This document shows positions 32,274 to 41,900 of a stretch of 45,360 nt of DNA, piece by piece. This DNA comes from JAQICJ01 sp041686345. GTDB taxonomy: Bacteria; Myxococcota_A; Polyangia; HGW-17. Each line of letters opens with the position of its first letter. The first letter of the stretch is position 1. The stretch covers positions 1 through 45,360 of the forward strand of contig JAWLEA010000012.1 in NCBI GenBank assembly GCA_041686345.1, written 5' to 3'. The notes beneath the pieces were generated by a model that searched no databases, had not been told where the DNA came from, and worked only from the letters and a program-made list of their open reading frames with translations. Both the position numbers and the translations under genes were made by a program.

Positions 32274-34604
32274 ATGGATAAACACAACAACAAAACTAAC
32301 AGTCCCGAACTGGAAACTACTAATAAAACTGATTCCGGAAAAGCCATTGATTCCTGCAAGTCAAGCGTCGATTCAACCAAAAATTCTTCAAAATTGGGCA
32401 AAAACCCGAAAGGGACAGAATCATCTCCCCCTGAAGACAATAAAAATGCCAACCCAGAAGTCTTCACAAAGAAAAAATCAAATTCAGCAGTGGGTCATGC
32501 CAAAACTCAGAGTTTCACCGATGAAGATTCCGGCAAAATAGTTGAACCTCTGGTTCAGGTCGACAGTTCCGAAGTTCAGGTTACCAGCGAAGAGTTTCCT
32601 CCCAAAAACAACGAAGACAACAAATCTACCCATGTTCTCAAAAAAAACAGGAAAACAGAAGTTTTAAGCAGTGATTCCCAAAACCAGGATAAACACCTCG
32701 AAGACGGTCCTCTTACAGGGAGGTTTTTTGAAGGTAAATACAAAGTTGGAAAGCTTCTTGGAGAAGGAGGAATGGGTCAGGTTTACAAAGCAACTCATGT
32801 GATGATGAGAAGTGAAGTTGCTCTCAAGATTCTGCTTCCGGATTTTATCCAAAAAACCGATATTGTTGAACGTTTTCGACGGGAAGCCGAGTCAGCCAGT
32901 CGGCTTAACAGTCCGAATATTATCAATGTAAAAGATTTCGGCCGTTCCGAAGATAATATCTTTTATCTGGTTATGGAATATGTAGATGGGATTTCACTGG
33001 GAAATCATTTCCTTGATGCTCCTTTCAACTGGCGTCGTTCCTGCCGTCTCATGATACAGATTCTTCAAGCCCTGGATCTTGCACACCAAAATGGCATTAT
33101 CCATCGCGATCTCAAACCTGACAATATTATGATAGTTGAAGACAAAGGTGGAGAAGAACTGGTAAAAATTCTCGATTTTGGTATTGCCAAACTCAATGAA
33201 AATACTAATGATATTCAGGTTACCAAAGCCGGCATGATTTTTGGTACTCCTACTTATTTGTCGCCGGAACAAGCTCAGGGTAAAACAGTAACCTTTGCTG
33301 CCGACATCTATTCTGCTGGTATTTTGCTTTATCAAATGGTTACCGGCCGGCTTCCCTTTGAGTCCGAATCCACCATAAATCTTATCAACGCCCATATCAA
33401 CGAACCACCCCCCAGACCCAGTCAATATGTTAATTCATTGCCCGAAGGACTTGAATCCATCATTTTGAAAAGTCTCAGCAAAAATCCCAGAGAGAGATTT
33501 AATTCTGCCTATCATATGCAGGTTGCCCTGGAAAAATTACTTGAGATTCCTTCGGCTCGAACCACTATTCCCATTAAAGTCAGTTCAAGGATGGGAGATT
33601 TTTTCTACACTCGTTTGGGAAAGTTGCTTATTTTTGTTTTGCCTCTTATTTTACTCGCAGGTATAGCCTTCTTTTTCTTTTTTGATATCAAGGTTATTGA
33701 CAAGGAATCAGATGTTAAAATCGAAAGTTACCAGCCCGCCATAAAAAATGATTATAAAGAAAAAAAGATTATGTTGAAAGAAACTTCCCTTGTCAAAAAA
33801 CTAGTCAGGCAGGGTAAGTTGGAACAGGCAATGCTGATGGCGGAATTCAACCTCGAAAAAGACCCATCCAATGTTAAATCAGCCAAAGAATTGACCTATG
33901 CCCGCAAAGCCTTTGTCGATAAAAACAAGAAAAAACAGATCGAGGAATTGTATTCTCTTGAGGAACGTTCTGAAATTGATAACTTTGTGGTTAAATTGGA
34001 AAACTGGGAAAAGTGGTTTCCACGGGATGAGTTTGTTAATCTTGCTTTGGGGCTTGGTTATTTTAAAATCAAAAATTATGCCGCCGCTATAAAACATATC
34101 GCCAAAGCTCTTTTATTAAGCCCCAGATTCTGTGAAAAGAAAGAAGTCAAAGATGCCATCTTGAAAATGCTTGTCGATAAAAGACAATGGGTCAGAGCCA
34201 GAGCTCTCGATCTGGTTAAAGAAGCCTACCTCAAAACTCCTCGCAAAGAAATTAAATTTCTATTGAAAGTAGTCAACGACAACCAGATCGATGTTGATAC
34301 CAGATACGGAGTATACGCTTTTCTTCATCGCAGGGGTATTGACGAAGGCATAGATTATAATACTTTCTGGCGCAAACAATTGCGCTGGTCAACTAAATGC
34401 GAAGTCAGAGCCAAGGCTTCCAACTGGTTCAGGAAAAACGGGACAAAAGACGATTTATCTTTTCTTGAAGTAAGAGTGAAAGATAGAAGTTTCAGCACCG
34501 GCAGCGGCAAGAAAATTTCCACCAAATGCTATCGCTCAGATCTTAAAAAAGCTGTCAAGACCATAGAAAAAAGCGAAGGCAAAAAATCTGAAAAATCAGA
34601 GTAA
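32274..34604 (+). CDS. Membrane-anchored Hanks-type Ser/Thr kinase with extracytoplasmic helical-repeat domain
   Basis: The 776-residue protein begins with about 140 Ser/Asn/Lys-rich, disordered residues. The kinase domain spans about 150-425 (GEGGMGQVYKA, ATP Lys in VALKIL, HRDLKPDN at about 277, DFGIAKLN, GTPTYLSPEQAQG). One membrane helix lies at about 450-472 (LLIFVLPLILLAGIAFFFFF). The outer ~300 residues are helical, TPR- or HEAT-like (LVRQGKLEQAMLMAEFNLEK; later AILKMLVDKRQWVRARAL). It is clearly less similar to the other two kinases than they are to each other. The ATG at 32274 has no ribosome-binding site, and no other Met fits before the kinase domain. It converges with the DUF6178-like gene; stops are five bases apart. 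Confidence 0.88.
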   Translation: MDKHNNKTNSPELETTNKTDSGKAIDSCKSSVDSTKNSSKLGKNPKGTESSPPEDNKNANPEVFTKKKSNSAVGHAKTQSFTDEDSGKIVEPLVQVDSSEVQVTSEEFPPKNNEDNKSTHVLKKNRKTEVLSSDSQNQDKHLEDGPLTGRFFEGKYKVGKLLGEGGMGQVYKATHVMMRSEVALKILLPDFIQKTDIVERFRREAESASRLNSPNIINVKDFGRSEDNIFYLVMEYVDGISLGNHFLDAPFNWRRSCRLMIQILQALDLAHQNGIIHRDLKPDNIMIVEDKGGEELVKILDFGIAKLNENTNDIQVTKAGMIFGTPTYLSPEQAQGKTVTFAADIYSAGILLYQMVTGRLPFESESTINLINAHINEPPPRPSQYVNSLPEGLESIILKSLSKNPRERFNSAYHMQVALEKLLEIPSARTTIPIKVSSRMGDFFYTRLGKLLIFVLPLILLAGIAFFFFFDIKVIDKESDVKIESYQPAIKNDYKEKKIMLKETSLVKKLVRQGKLEQAMLMAEFNLEKDPSNVKSAKELTYARKAFVDKNKKKQIEELYSLEERSEIDNFVVKLENWEKWFPRDEFVNLALGLGYFKIKNYAAAIKHIAKALLLSPRFCEKKEVKDAILKMLVDKRQWVRARALDLVKEAYLKTPRKEIKFLLKVVNDNQIDVDTRYGVYAFLHRRGIDEGIDYNTFWRKQLRWSTKCEVRAKASNWFRKNGTKDDLSFLEVRVKDRSFSTGSGKKISTKCYRSDLKKAVKTIEKSEGKKSEKSE

Positions 34605-34609
34605 TTTTA

Positions 34610-36250
34610 TTATTTTTCTGAAACTACAAAGGGAGCAAGGGGAGTTTGGGTGAAAAGGGGCTCAAGATTGGTTTTGACAATTCTGTGAAGACTGGAAAAT
34701 TTCAATTTGTCATCCATTTTTTCAGTTAAGGCTGCAGTGATATCCTCGTAAAAGTTTTCAGGTTTCATTGTGGTTCTGTCCTGCTCAAATTGGTTAACAA
34801 TTTTTGCCGGAATTGATTTTACAGAGTAATTTTGGGTGTAATGAAAACTCAAAGCCGAGGTTCTCAGCATATCACCAAAAGTGATCTCACCGGGTTGTTT
34901 GCGAGAGAGTCCTTGTAATCCTTCAATTGTAAGTATTTCCGGGGGAATTTTTAAATAGTTGAAAAAGAAAATTTTCAATTTACTCATATCTTCAATCAAA
35001 GTTCCGGCGAAGGATATCTGCTCGAGGGAAGTGAAAAAGACCTCCTCTTCTCTACCCAATAATCCCAGATGGAAGGTTGGATGTCCCTTGGTAATTGCAT
35101 TATAAAATTGCAGCCAGTTTCCTTCAAGCAAAGTGGAGGTCCTTGGGCTGATAGAGATATGACCGGAACGGGAGAGAGTAAGTGCGAGAGTTTTAAGCTG
35201 GAGTCCGAGGCTGTATCCACAACTGAATAATCTGCTGATGCTGATATTGTTGAGGGCTCGGGTGAATTCATTTTCTTTGTTTTTGGAGACATAGGCAATG
35301 CCCAGATTTATGCTGCCGAAAGCAAGTTTGATAATACGAGAAAATCCCTCTTCATCATCAGGGGTTACTCGGTCAGCTGCAGCCATTTTGTTTATCAGGT
35401 GCAAAACAGCTTTGTTGATCTCTTCTGCTTTGTTGTCTCTGAGGTTTTTATAAGCGGTATGGAAAGGACTTTCTTTTTTGAAAACAGAAGGGAGGACAGG
35501 AATAATGGTTTCTTCATCAGATTTGATGTAATCTTTGGTTTTTTCATCAAGTTTGATCCGGGCGGGATCTGTCATCTGATAAACTGAAAGTGCATCGTAA
35601 TAATCCCAGAAGCCAAGTATTTCCAGCCTGTCTTTAGATGTTTTGTAAGCATTTTCCTGGAGATTAAAACTGGTGTCCCACATGGAGTTTGACAGAATAT
35701 GCTGAGCAAGTTCAATGTTATAGCGATAAAGATTGTCAACCAGACCCATTAAAGCTTTCCAGACATCTTCATTGATCCCGGCTTTAGGCCTGAGTTCAAA
35801 AAAAGAATCGGGAGTTTGATAATAGATGGCATCATTGAATTCGGGTGGCGTTTCTTCTTTCAGATTAAATATATGAGCACTTTTAACCAGAAAGTAACCA
35901 GTCATACTGGGATCTATCTCGTCAACCAAATTGCCGAGTTTTTCGAATCCGATATTGAGAAGAGCCTGCAGCCAGTCGAGATATCTTGCTAATTTAATTT
36001 TATCTTTGTTCCAGCAGTCAAAATCGAGAAAAATTTGAATTTGCTGGGGTGCAGCGTATTCAACCAGTTCAAGTGCGTCATTAAGACCAGTTTTGGTAAT
36101 TATTGCATAAAGATCATAAGCAGGTATTTTAGGAATGAGTTTTTCAATTCCATCGATTTCCAGAAGAGGATCTATGGAATTGGTTATTTTTGCCAATTTA
36201 ACAGCTTCAAGAAGATTAGAATTGAGTTTATCCGGTTTATTTGCTGTCAT
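34610..36250 (-). CDS. DUF6178-like protein, function unknown
   Basis: The 546-residue protein has no signal, membrane helix or catalytic motif I can name. It is helical and acidic, with the segments LLEIDGIEKLIPKIPAYDLYAII near the N-terminus and a conserved-looking PSMTGYFLVKSAHIF about 100 residues in. This resembles the DUF6178 family found mainly in deltaproteobacteria, from memory and not checked. Start 36250 has AGGAC ten bases upstream and overlaps the end of the small membrane protein gene by 14 bases, so it is coupled to the recJ cluster. The open frame upstream to 36361 lies inside that gene. Confidence 0.6.
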   Translation of the reverse strand: MTANKPDKLNSNLLEAVKLAKITNSIDPLLEIDGIEKLIPKIPAYDLYAIITKTGLNDALELVEYAAPQQIQIFLDFDCWNKDKIKLARYLDWLQALLNIGFEKLGNLVDEIDPSMTGYFLVKSAHIFNLKEETPPEFNDAIYYQTPDSFFELRPKAGINEDVWKALMGLVDNLYRYNIELAQHILSNSMWDTSFNLQENAYKTSKDRLEILGFWDYYDALSVYQMTDPARIKLDEKTKDYIKSDEETIIPVLPSVFKKESPFHTAYKNLRDNKAEEINKAVLHLINKMAAADRVTPDDEEGFSRIIKLAFGSINLGIAYVSKNKENEFTRALNNISISRLFSCGYSLGLQLKTLALTLSRSGHISISPRTSTLLEGNWLQFYNAITKGHPTFHLGLLGREEEVFFTSLEQISFAGTLIEDMSKLKIFFFNYLKIPPEILTIEGLQGLSRKQPGEITFGDMLRTSALSFHYTQNYSVKSIPAKIVNQFEQDRTTMKPENFYEDITAALTEKMDDKLKFSSLHRIVKTNLEPLFTQTPLAPFVVSEK

Positions 36251-36554
36251 TTCTGTTGCTGTCCTGATGTTTCGAGTTATTTTGACTATTTGGATCTTTT
36301 TCTTTTTGTGCTGCTTCCTGGTCACTAAAAAATTTGGTAAGATTTTGGATGGGGCCCGCACATCCTCTGGTTAACACCATAAACACTGCTACAAGAAAGG
36401 CAACGGCAACTATCATTTTGTCATAAGTTGCAGATTTGGCTTTACGTTTGTACAGTCGATGATTTTTCCTGCGTCTTTGGATAGAAGGGGGAAGAGGTTC
36501 GGATTCAGCAGGCTTATTTTTCTTTTCGGGATTAGATTTATCTGAATTATTCAT
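36237..36554 (-). CDS. Small single-pass membrane protein, function unknown
   Basis: The 105-residue protein has a basic, Pro/Lys-rich N-terminus (RRRKNHRLYKRKAKS), one membrane helix at about residues 47-63 (IVAVAFLVAVFMVLT), then an Asn/Asp/Ser-rich tail of about 35 residues. The charge distribution suggests N-in, C-out. It begins five bases after the recJ stop without a ribosome-binding site and overlaps the DUF6178-like gene. No family was recognised; its place suggests coexpression with recJ. Confidence 0.65.
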   Translation of the reverse strand: MNNSDKSNPEKKNKPAESEPLPPSIQRRRKNHRLYKRKAKSATYDKMIVAVAFLVAVFMVLTRGCAGPIQNLTKFFSDQEAAQKEKDPNSQNNSKHQDSNRNDSK

Positions 36555-36559
36555 GGATA

Positions 36560-38293
36560 TTAAGCCGGGATTATGTGTTTAAGTTTTAGTTGGACTGCAT
36601 CCCCACCTCTGAAATAATCTATTTCAGGAGTGTAGATTATGTCAACATATTGTTTTATCTTGTTTCGTTGTGAAAACATATTGAACCCGATGGCACGGAT
36701 TGTTTTTCTGGTTTTGCGATCTTTCAGATAGAGGGATATATGTTTCTGAGCGGGATAGCGCATGGAAACAACTTCAAGTTTTCTGGTGAGAAAAACAGGT
36801 TCTGGATTGTGATTACCAAAAGGAGAGAACAGTTTCAATTCTTCCATAAAGGTTGGAGTCAGTTCAGAAAGAGAGATTTCCGCGTCAACAGCGATTTCAA
36901 GAATTTCAATATTATCAGGTTTATTCTGTTCCAGTTCCTGATCAAATTTATTGGCAAATTTGCGAATATTTGCAGTTTCTATTTCCAGGCCTGCTGCTCC
37001 GCTGTGACCTCCGAAGGTAATAAGAAGATCCTGACAACGAGAAAGAGGATTGTAAATATCAATGTTCCTCCATGTTCTGATGCTGCCACGCCCTTTTTTT
37101 CCTTCGATACCGATGACAACGGCAGGTCGTTTGAATTTCTCAACTAATTTCGCAGCCACTATCCCAACGATGCCAAGATTCCAGTTTTCACCGGAAACAA
37201 CAATTGACCAGCGGTAGTTGAGAGAAGCTTCAGCCTGTTTGACAGCTTCTTTATAAATGTTCTTTTGCAATTCTTGCCTTTTGGTGTTTAACAGATTGAG
37301 TTTTTCGGTTACCTCCAGGCTTTTTTTGGGTTTTGTGCTGGTTAGCAGCTCCATGGCCAGAAAGGCCTGGTTCATTCGTCCGGCAGCATTAAGTCGGGGA
37401 ATCAATTTAAAAATAACAGTTTTTTCGTTGAAGGGTTTTTTCTGATTGATTCTGGAAAACTTCTTCAGAATATTTATTGATTTGCGTTGATTATTTTTCA
37501 AAAGTTTTAGCCCGTATTTGACTAAAATACGATTGATTCCTTTTAAAGGGGAAACGTCAGCCAAAGTACCCAGAGCAACGATATCCAGATATTTTTTGGG
37601 ATCAGGCAGAGCCTGTGATTTATAATAACCATCAATTTCCAATTTTGATTTTACTCCGGCAATAATATGAAAGACAAGTCCAACAGAAGCCATGGATTTG
37701 AATTCATATTCACAGTCGTGTCGTTGAGGATTGATGATTGCATAGGCTTGAGGCCAGGGATGTTTAATCTGATGATGATCAATAATGATCAGATCAATAT
37801 TTTTTTCCCGGGCATAATTAACAGCTTCATATTCAGTACTACCTACATCACAAACGATAATCAAATCGACATTATTTTTAGAAAAATGCTCGATCTTTGT
37901 TTTATCAAATCCATATCCGTCGCTTCGTTCAGAAATAAGAGGCAGATTAGGTATATGGAGATGATCTAAAAACAATTTGAAAATTGAAACGGAACCGATG
38001 CCATCGACATCGTAATCACCATAAACAGCGATGGTTTCTTTTTTGGCGATTGCCTCAACTATTCTTTTAATGGTGCGCTGGTAATCGGCCAGGGAGTCTG
38101 GTTGAAGCAGATCACCGAGGCGAGGATGCAAAAAGGCGATAAGATTGTCGTCAGGCTGGAAACCCCTGGCGGCAAAAAGTTTTGCACTGAGTGGATCCAG
38201 TCCCAGTTTCCTTTGAATTTTATAGGAATCTTCAGTATTTGTTTTTTTGATTAATGGTTTGATTTTTTGATTGATAATGGAATCCTGACCCAT
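36560..38293 (-). CDS. recJ: Single-stranded-DNA-specific exonuclease RecJ
   Basis: RecJ degrades ssDNA 5' to 3' in recombination and repair. The DHH-family motifs are all visible: YGDYDVDGIGS, ICDVGSTEYEA, IIDHHQI, the MASVGLVFHI segment, NAAGRMNQA, and the DHHA1 motif FGGHSGAAGLEI. The length, 577 residues, is standard. The GxTE-type site that is often Gly-Thr/Ser is GSTEY here. No Shine-Dalgarno sequence is seen at the ATG (38291-38293). recJ lies 131 bases after secF on the same strand, an arrangement common in deltaproteobacteria, and is followed closely by the small membrane protein gene. Confidence 0.95.
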   Translation of the reverse strand: MGQDSIINQKIKPLIKKTNTEDSYKIQRKLGLDPLSAKLFAARGFQPDDNLIAFLHPRLGDLLQPDSLADYQRTIKRIVEAIAKKETIAVYGDYDVDGIGSVSIFKLFLDHLHIPNLPLISERSDGYGFDKTKIEHFSKNNVDLIIVCDVGSTEYEAVNYAREKNIDLIIIDHHQIKHPWPQAYAIINPQRHDCEYEFKSMASVGLVFHIIAGVKSKLEIDGYYKSQALPDPKKYLDIVALGTLADVSPLKGINRILVKYGLKLLKNNQRKSINILKKFSRINQKKPFNEKTVIFKLIPRLNAAGRMNQAFLAMELLTSTKPKKSLEVTEKLNLLNTKRQELQKNIYKEAVKQAEASLNYRWSIVVSGENWNLGIVGIVAAKLVEKFKRPAVVIGIEGKKGRGSIRTWRNIDIYNPLSRCQDLLITFGGHSGAAGLEIETANIRKFANKFDQELEQNKPDNIEILEIAVDAEISLSELTPTFMEELKLFSPFGNHNPEPVFLTRKLEVVSMRYPAQKHISLYLKDRKTRKTIRAIGFNMFSQRNKIKQYVDIIYTPEIDYFRGGDAVQLKLKHIIPA

Positions 38294-38424
38294 AGTTTTT
38301 TAATTGACTGCTCTTTGGATCCCCCTGACAGTTTGTTTGGAAAATTGGAATATATTCAATTGCCTGTAAAGCAGGGTGGATTTTGAACTGATCAGTGCAG
38401 TTGAAATTGAGGGAAAGCCGAAAT

Positions 38425-39891
38425 TTATCTTTTGCCGCCTCTGCCACCTTTGCTTTTACGTTTTTTCTTTTTGATTTTTTTGATTCTTTCTTTGCGTTTT
38501 TCTTCTTCAGTCATTTCTTTGCTATCATCATCATCATCTTTCTGGGCATCTTCACTTTTTTCTTTTTCCAGACGGGATAATTCGGGATCAAGTTCCTCCA
38601 AATCTACCGGCTTGACGTCGTCTTGATCGCTGGGGGTTTTGTTGGTACTGAGGAAATCAAATTTCGAATTAAACCATAGTACCATGGGGGAAGCTACGAA
38701 AATAGATGAGTAGGTTCCCACAATAACGCCTATACCCATGGCCAGAGCAAAGTTTTGCAGAACGCCGGTGGAAACAATTCCGATGGCTACAACTGCAAAG
38801 AAGGTAGTGGCAGAAGTAAGCAAAGTACGACTGAGAGTTTCATTGATTGAACGATTGATGATTTTTTTGAGAGAGTGGGAACGCAATTTAATGATGTTTT
38901 CGCGGATACGGTCGTAAACAACAATGGTATCATTGAGGGAGTAACCTACAATAGTAAGCAGAGCTGCCAGGATAGACAGGGAAAACTCCGGATAGAAAAG
39001 AGCAAAAATGCCGACGGTGATAAAAACATCGTGTACCAGTGCTACGATGGCTCCGGGAGCAAATTTGAGGTCGAAGCGCAGAACAATATAAAGCAAAATA
39101 AAGCCCAAAGCATAAAGCAAAGAAAGTATACCGTTGATTCTCAGCCTTTTTCCTACTTGGGGACCTCGACTTTCAACACTGAGAATATTGGCAGAAACTC
39201 CCATGTTTTTGGATAATGAGTTTTCCAGTTTTTCGGAAATAGATTCGAGAATAATGGTGTATTCATGCCGCATGGGACTAATATAGGTAGATTCCTTATA
39301 ATCCATATTATACGGATAAGGCTTATTCCATTCGGGATTTTCACCTTTGTCCAAAGCAGCTTTATATTCCATGGCTTCTTGAGAAAGTTCAGGTTTTGGC
39401 GTAGAGGCTTTAATATTAAGTTTTTTGAAAATTTCGGAAAATTCTCTGACATCTACCGGTTTAAAAAAACGAACCTTCAGTTGGTCGCCGGAACCGGAGA
39501 ATCTGGCTATATAAAAATCTTTAGTGTATTTATTGATGAATTCTGATTCAATTTGCTTTTTCTTTTCGGGACTGAGTGATGAAAATTTTCTGGTTTTGAT
39601 GGCAAATTTCTTGTCTGAGCCAAACCGGTTGATGGAGGCATTATTGTAACCGAGCCCCTGCATTGTCTTGATGATATCATTTTTATCAACAGCTTTGTCA
39701 AATTCAACCAGGATCTGGGTTCCACCGGTAAAATCGATCCCGTAGTTGAGCATATTGCCTCTGCCGGGGATAAAATTATTGACGATCAGGATAATGATAG
39801 CTGAACTGACTAAAGTCGCGGAAATTTTGAAGGCTTTTCCTCGCCATCCAATGAAATTGCGCTTAACATCTGATTTTATTATTTCATACAT
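38425..39891 (-). CDS. secF: Protein-export membrane protein SecF with a charged C-terminal tail
   Basis: SecF works with SecD and YajC to drive late steps of Sec-dependent export with the proton-motive force. The first helix is followed by NYGIDFTGGTQILVEF, the SecF signature. After the periplasmic domain come five helices with SLNDTIVVYDRIREN and RSINETLSRTLLTS motifs. At 488 residues it is much longer than E. coli SecF (323). The excess is a larger periplasmic domain and a cytoplasmic tail of about 60 residues that is first acidic (KDDDDDSKEM), then very basic (KKIKKKKRKSKGG). GAGG is nine bases before the ATG; SecD ends 18 bases upstream. Confidence 0.95.
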   Translation of the reverse strand: MYEIIKSDVKRNFIGWRGKAFKISATLVSSAIIILIVNNFIPGRGNMLNYGIDFTGGTQILVEFDKAVDKNDIIKTMQGLGYNNASINRFGSDKKFAIKTRKFSSLSPEKKKQIESEFINKYTKDFYIARFSGSGDQLKVRFFKPVDVREFSEIFKKLNIKASTPKPELSQEAMEYKAALDKGENPEWNKPYPYNMDYKESTYISPMRHEYTIILESISEKLENSLSKNMGVSANILSVESRGPQVGKRLRINGILSLLYALGFILLYIVLRFDLKFAPGAIVALVHDVFITVGIFALFYPEFSLSILAALLTIVGYSLNDTIVVYDRIRENIIKLRSHSLKKIINRSINETLSRTLLTSATTFFAVVAIGIVSTGVLQNFALAMGIGVIVGTYSSIFVASPMVLWFNSKFDFLSTNKTPSDQDDVKPVDLEELDPELSRLEKEKSEDAQKDDDDDSKEMTEEEKRKERIKKIKKKKRKSKGGRGGKR

Positions 39892-39909
39892 ATTATAAGC
39901 CTCGTAACT

Positions 39910-41808
39910 TTATATACTTAATTTTTCCAATTTTTTTCTGGAAGACAACCAGTCAAATATAACTCTGGTAAAGAATACTCCAGTAATAATTGATGTAATA
40001 ATTCCAATAATCAGGGTAACTGCAAAACCTTTAATTGGACCGGTACCAAATTCAAAGAGGACGATCCCAGCAATTGCGGTTGTTATTTGAGAGTCAATAA
40101 TTGTCCAGAAAGCTTTGGAATAACCCGAATCAATAGCAGAACGGGGTGATTTGCCGGCCTTCAATTCTTCCCTGATTCTTTCGAAGATAATCACATTGGC
40201 ATCCACCGCCATACCCAAGGTAAGCACGATACCTGCCATTCCCGGCAAAGTAAGTCTGGCTTCAAAGGTGGCCATGATGGCAAGCAGCAGCAGAACGTTC
40301 AGTCCCAGGGCACTGATTGCGATGAGACCGCTTTTGCGATAGTAGACACCCATGAAGATGATGACCAGCAGGGCACCGATTCCAAGGGCAATTTCACCAC
40401 GCATAATTGCTTCTTTACCGAGGCTGGGTCCAACATTGAGTTCCATTTCTTTGGTGAGGGGAGCGGGAAGTGAACCTGAGCGCAGAGTTCCCACAAGCTC
40501 TTCAGCTTCGCGATACCTTTGTTGGGGACTGCCAATTCCGCCTACGGATATCTGTACATTTTCAAAAATCTCATCTTGAATTACGGGAGCCGAGGTTACC
40601 CATTTGTCGAGCTTGATGGCCATTTTCCAGCCGATATGATTTCCGGTGAGTTCGGCAAAATATTTGCCTCCGGTACGATTGAAGGTGGCATGGACAACGG
40701 CTTGTTTCTGTTTGTCATATCCAACCTGAGCTTTGATGATATATTCGCCTGTTACCTTGGTGTTTTTATAGAGCAACATGGCCTTGACGATTTTTTGAGA
40801 GGTTTTGACTCCCTGTGCTGTTTTTTTGTTTTCTTTCTGATAACCGATTTCCCTGCCGGAGGGAATATTGATGTCGCCAGCAGGAAGTTCTTCGCGAAAA
40901 AGAGTTTCCAGTTTTTTTCTGACTTTGATAAAAGCCTGCTTTTGATCGGTTGGATTGGATTTATTGGGTACTTCCATTTCAAAATAAAAGGTTTTTTGAA
41001 CATCATTGGACTTTTGAGCTTTGTACTGATCAAATGAGATCTTCAGCCCTTTGTAGGGTCCTTTTTTAAGAAGACCGGCTTTGGTGAGGCCGTATTTATC
41101 ACGAAGATATTTGGCGGCTTTTTTCATGTAAACTGATTTGGGACTTGAATCAACCATCTTGAAAGAAAGATGGGCACTTCTCATGATTATTCTTTTGATT
41201 CGTTCCTGGAATCTTTTATCGAGTCCCGGAAGTTCAACTACAATCAGATTTCCCTTATTGTAGATCTCAGGGGAGGCTACACCAAATTCGTCAACGCGAT
41301 CCCTGATAGTTTCAACGGCTCTTTCCAGTGCTTTGTCCTCGATGGAATTGGCATAGGAGCTATCCATGGTAAAAAAGATGGTATTTTCTTTTTTGCCTGT
41401 ACGAATGAGTTTGGGATCTCTCTCATCAGTGTAATTACCAGTAGCTTTTTCCAATTTTTTTTCGTCGATTTTGTCCTTGAAAACCAGCTCCAAGCGGTTG
41501 CCTCGGACATTGAGCTTGAAATGGTCGGATTTATCTTTATCTTTTTCGCCGTATTCTTCACGCAACCTGGTTTTGATGTCAATTGCCCAGTTTTCCAACT
41601 GCTCTTCAATGATGACATCGGAATCTATAGCGTATTCCAAGTGAATACCGCCGGCAAGATCAAGTCCTTTCAGGACTTTTTTGTTGAAGTAGCCGGTAAA
41701 CCAGGACGGTAAATTTTCTCCACCTACAAAGGTTGGCAAAAGATAAATTGTTGAGAAAAGACCAATAAATGTAAATAATAAGGCTCTAAATACCCATTTT
41801 CGTTTCAT
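39910..41808 (-). CDS. secD: Protein translocase subunit SecD
   Basis: The 632-residue protein has an N-terminal membrane helix followed by KGLDLAGGIHLEYAID, the SecD signature. A large periplasmic P1 domain follows (about 60-440). The C-terminal helices contain LTLGMAVDANVIIFERIREE and SGYSKAFWTIIDSQITT, both diagnostic. SecD and SecF form the accessory proton-driven part of the Sec translocon. AGGA lies eight bases before the ATG. The gene is 92 bases after yajC and 18 before secF, so the three form the usual cluster. Confidence 0.96.
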   Translation of the reverse strand: MKRKWVFRALLFTFIGLFSTIYLLPTFVGGENLPSWFTGYFNKKVLKGLDLAGGIHLEYAIDSDVIIEEQLENWAIDIKTRLREEYGEKDKDKSDHFKLNVRGNRLELVFKDKIDEKKLEKATGNYTDERDPKLIRTGKKENTIFFTMDSSYANSIEDKALERAVETIRDRVDEFGVASPEIYNKGNLIVVELPGLDKRFQERIKRIIMRSAHLSFKMVDSSPKSVYMKKAAKYLRDKYGLTKAGLLKKGPYKGLKISFDQYKAQKSNDVQKTFYFEMEVPNKSNPTDQKQAFIKVRKKLETLFREELPAGDINIPSGREIGYQKENKKTAQGVKTSQKIVKAMLLYKNTKVTGEYIIKAQVGYDKQKQAVVHATFNRTGGKYFAELTGNHIGWKMAIKLDKWVTSAPVIQDEIFENVQISVGGIGSPQQRYREAEELVGTLRSGSLPAPLTKEMELNVGPSLGKEAIMRGEIALGIGALLVIIFMGVYYRKSGLIAISALGLNVLLLLAIMATFEARLTLPGMAGIVLTLGMAVDANVIIFERIREELKAGKSPRSAIDSGYSKAFWTIIDSQITTAIAGIVLFEFGTGPIKGFAVTLIIGIITSIITGVFFTRVIFDWLSSRKKLEKLSI

Positions 41809-41900
41809 GACATGATTCCTAGTTGCTTAATGTCGAAAAAATCTTGAAATAAGATGTTATAGTAAAGGTTGTAAAGACGTTTACAAGTTTTGTTTTATTT

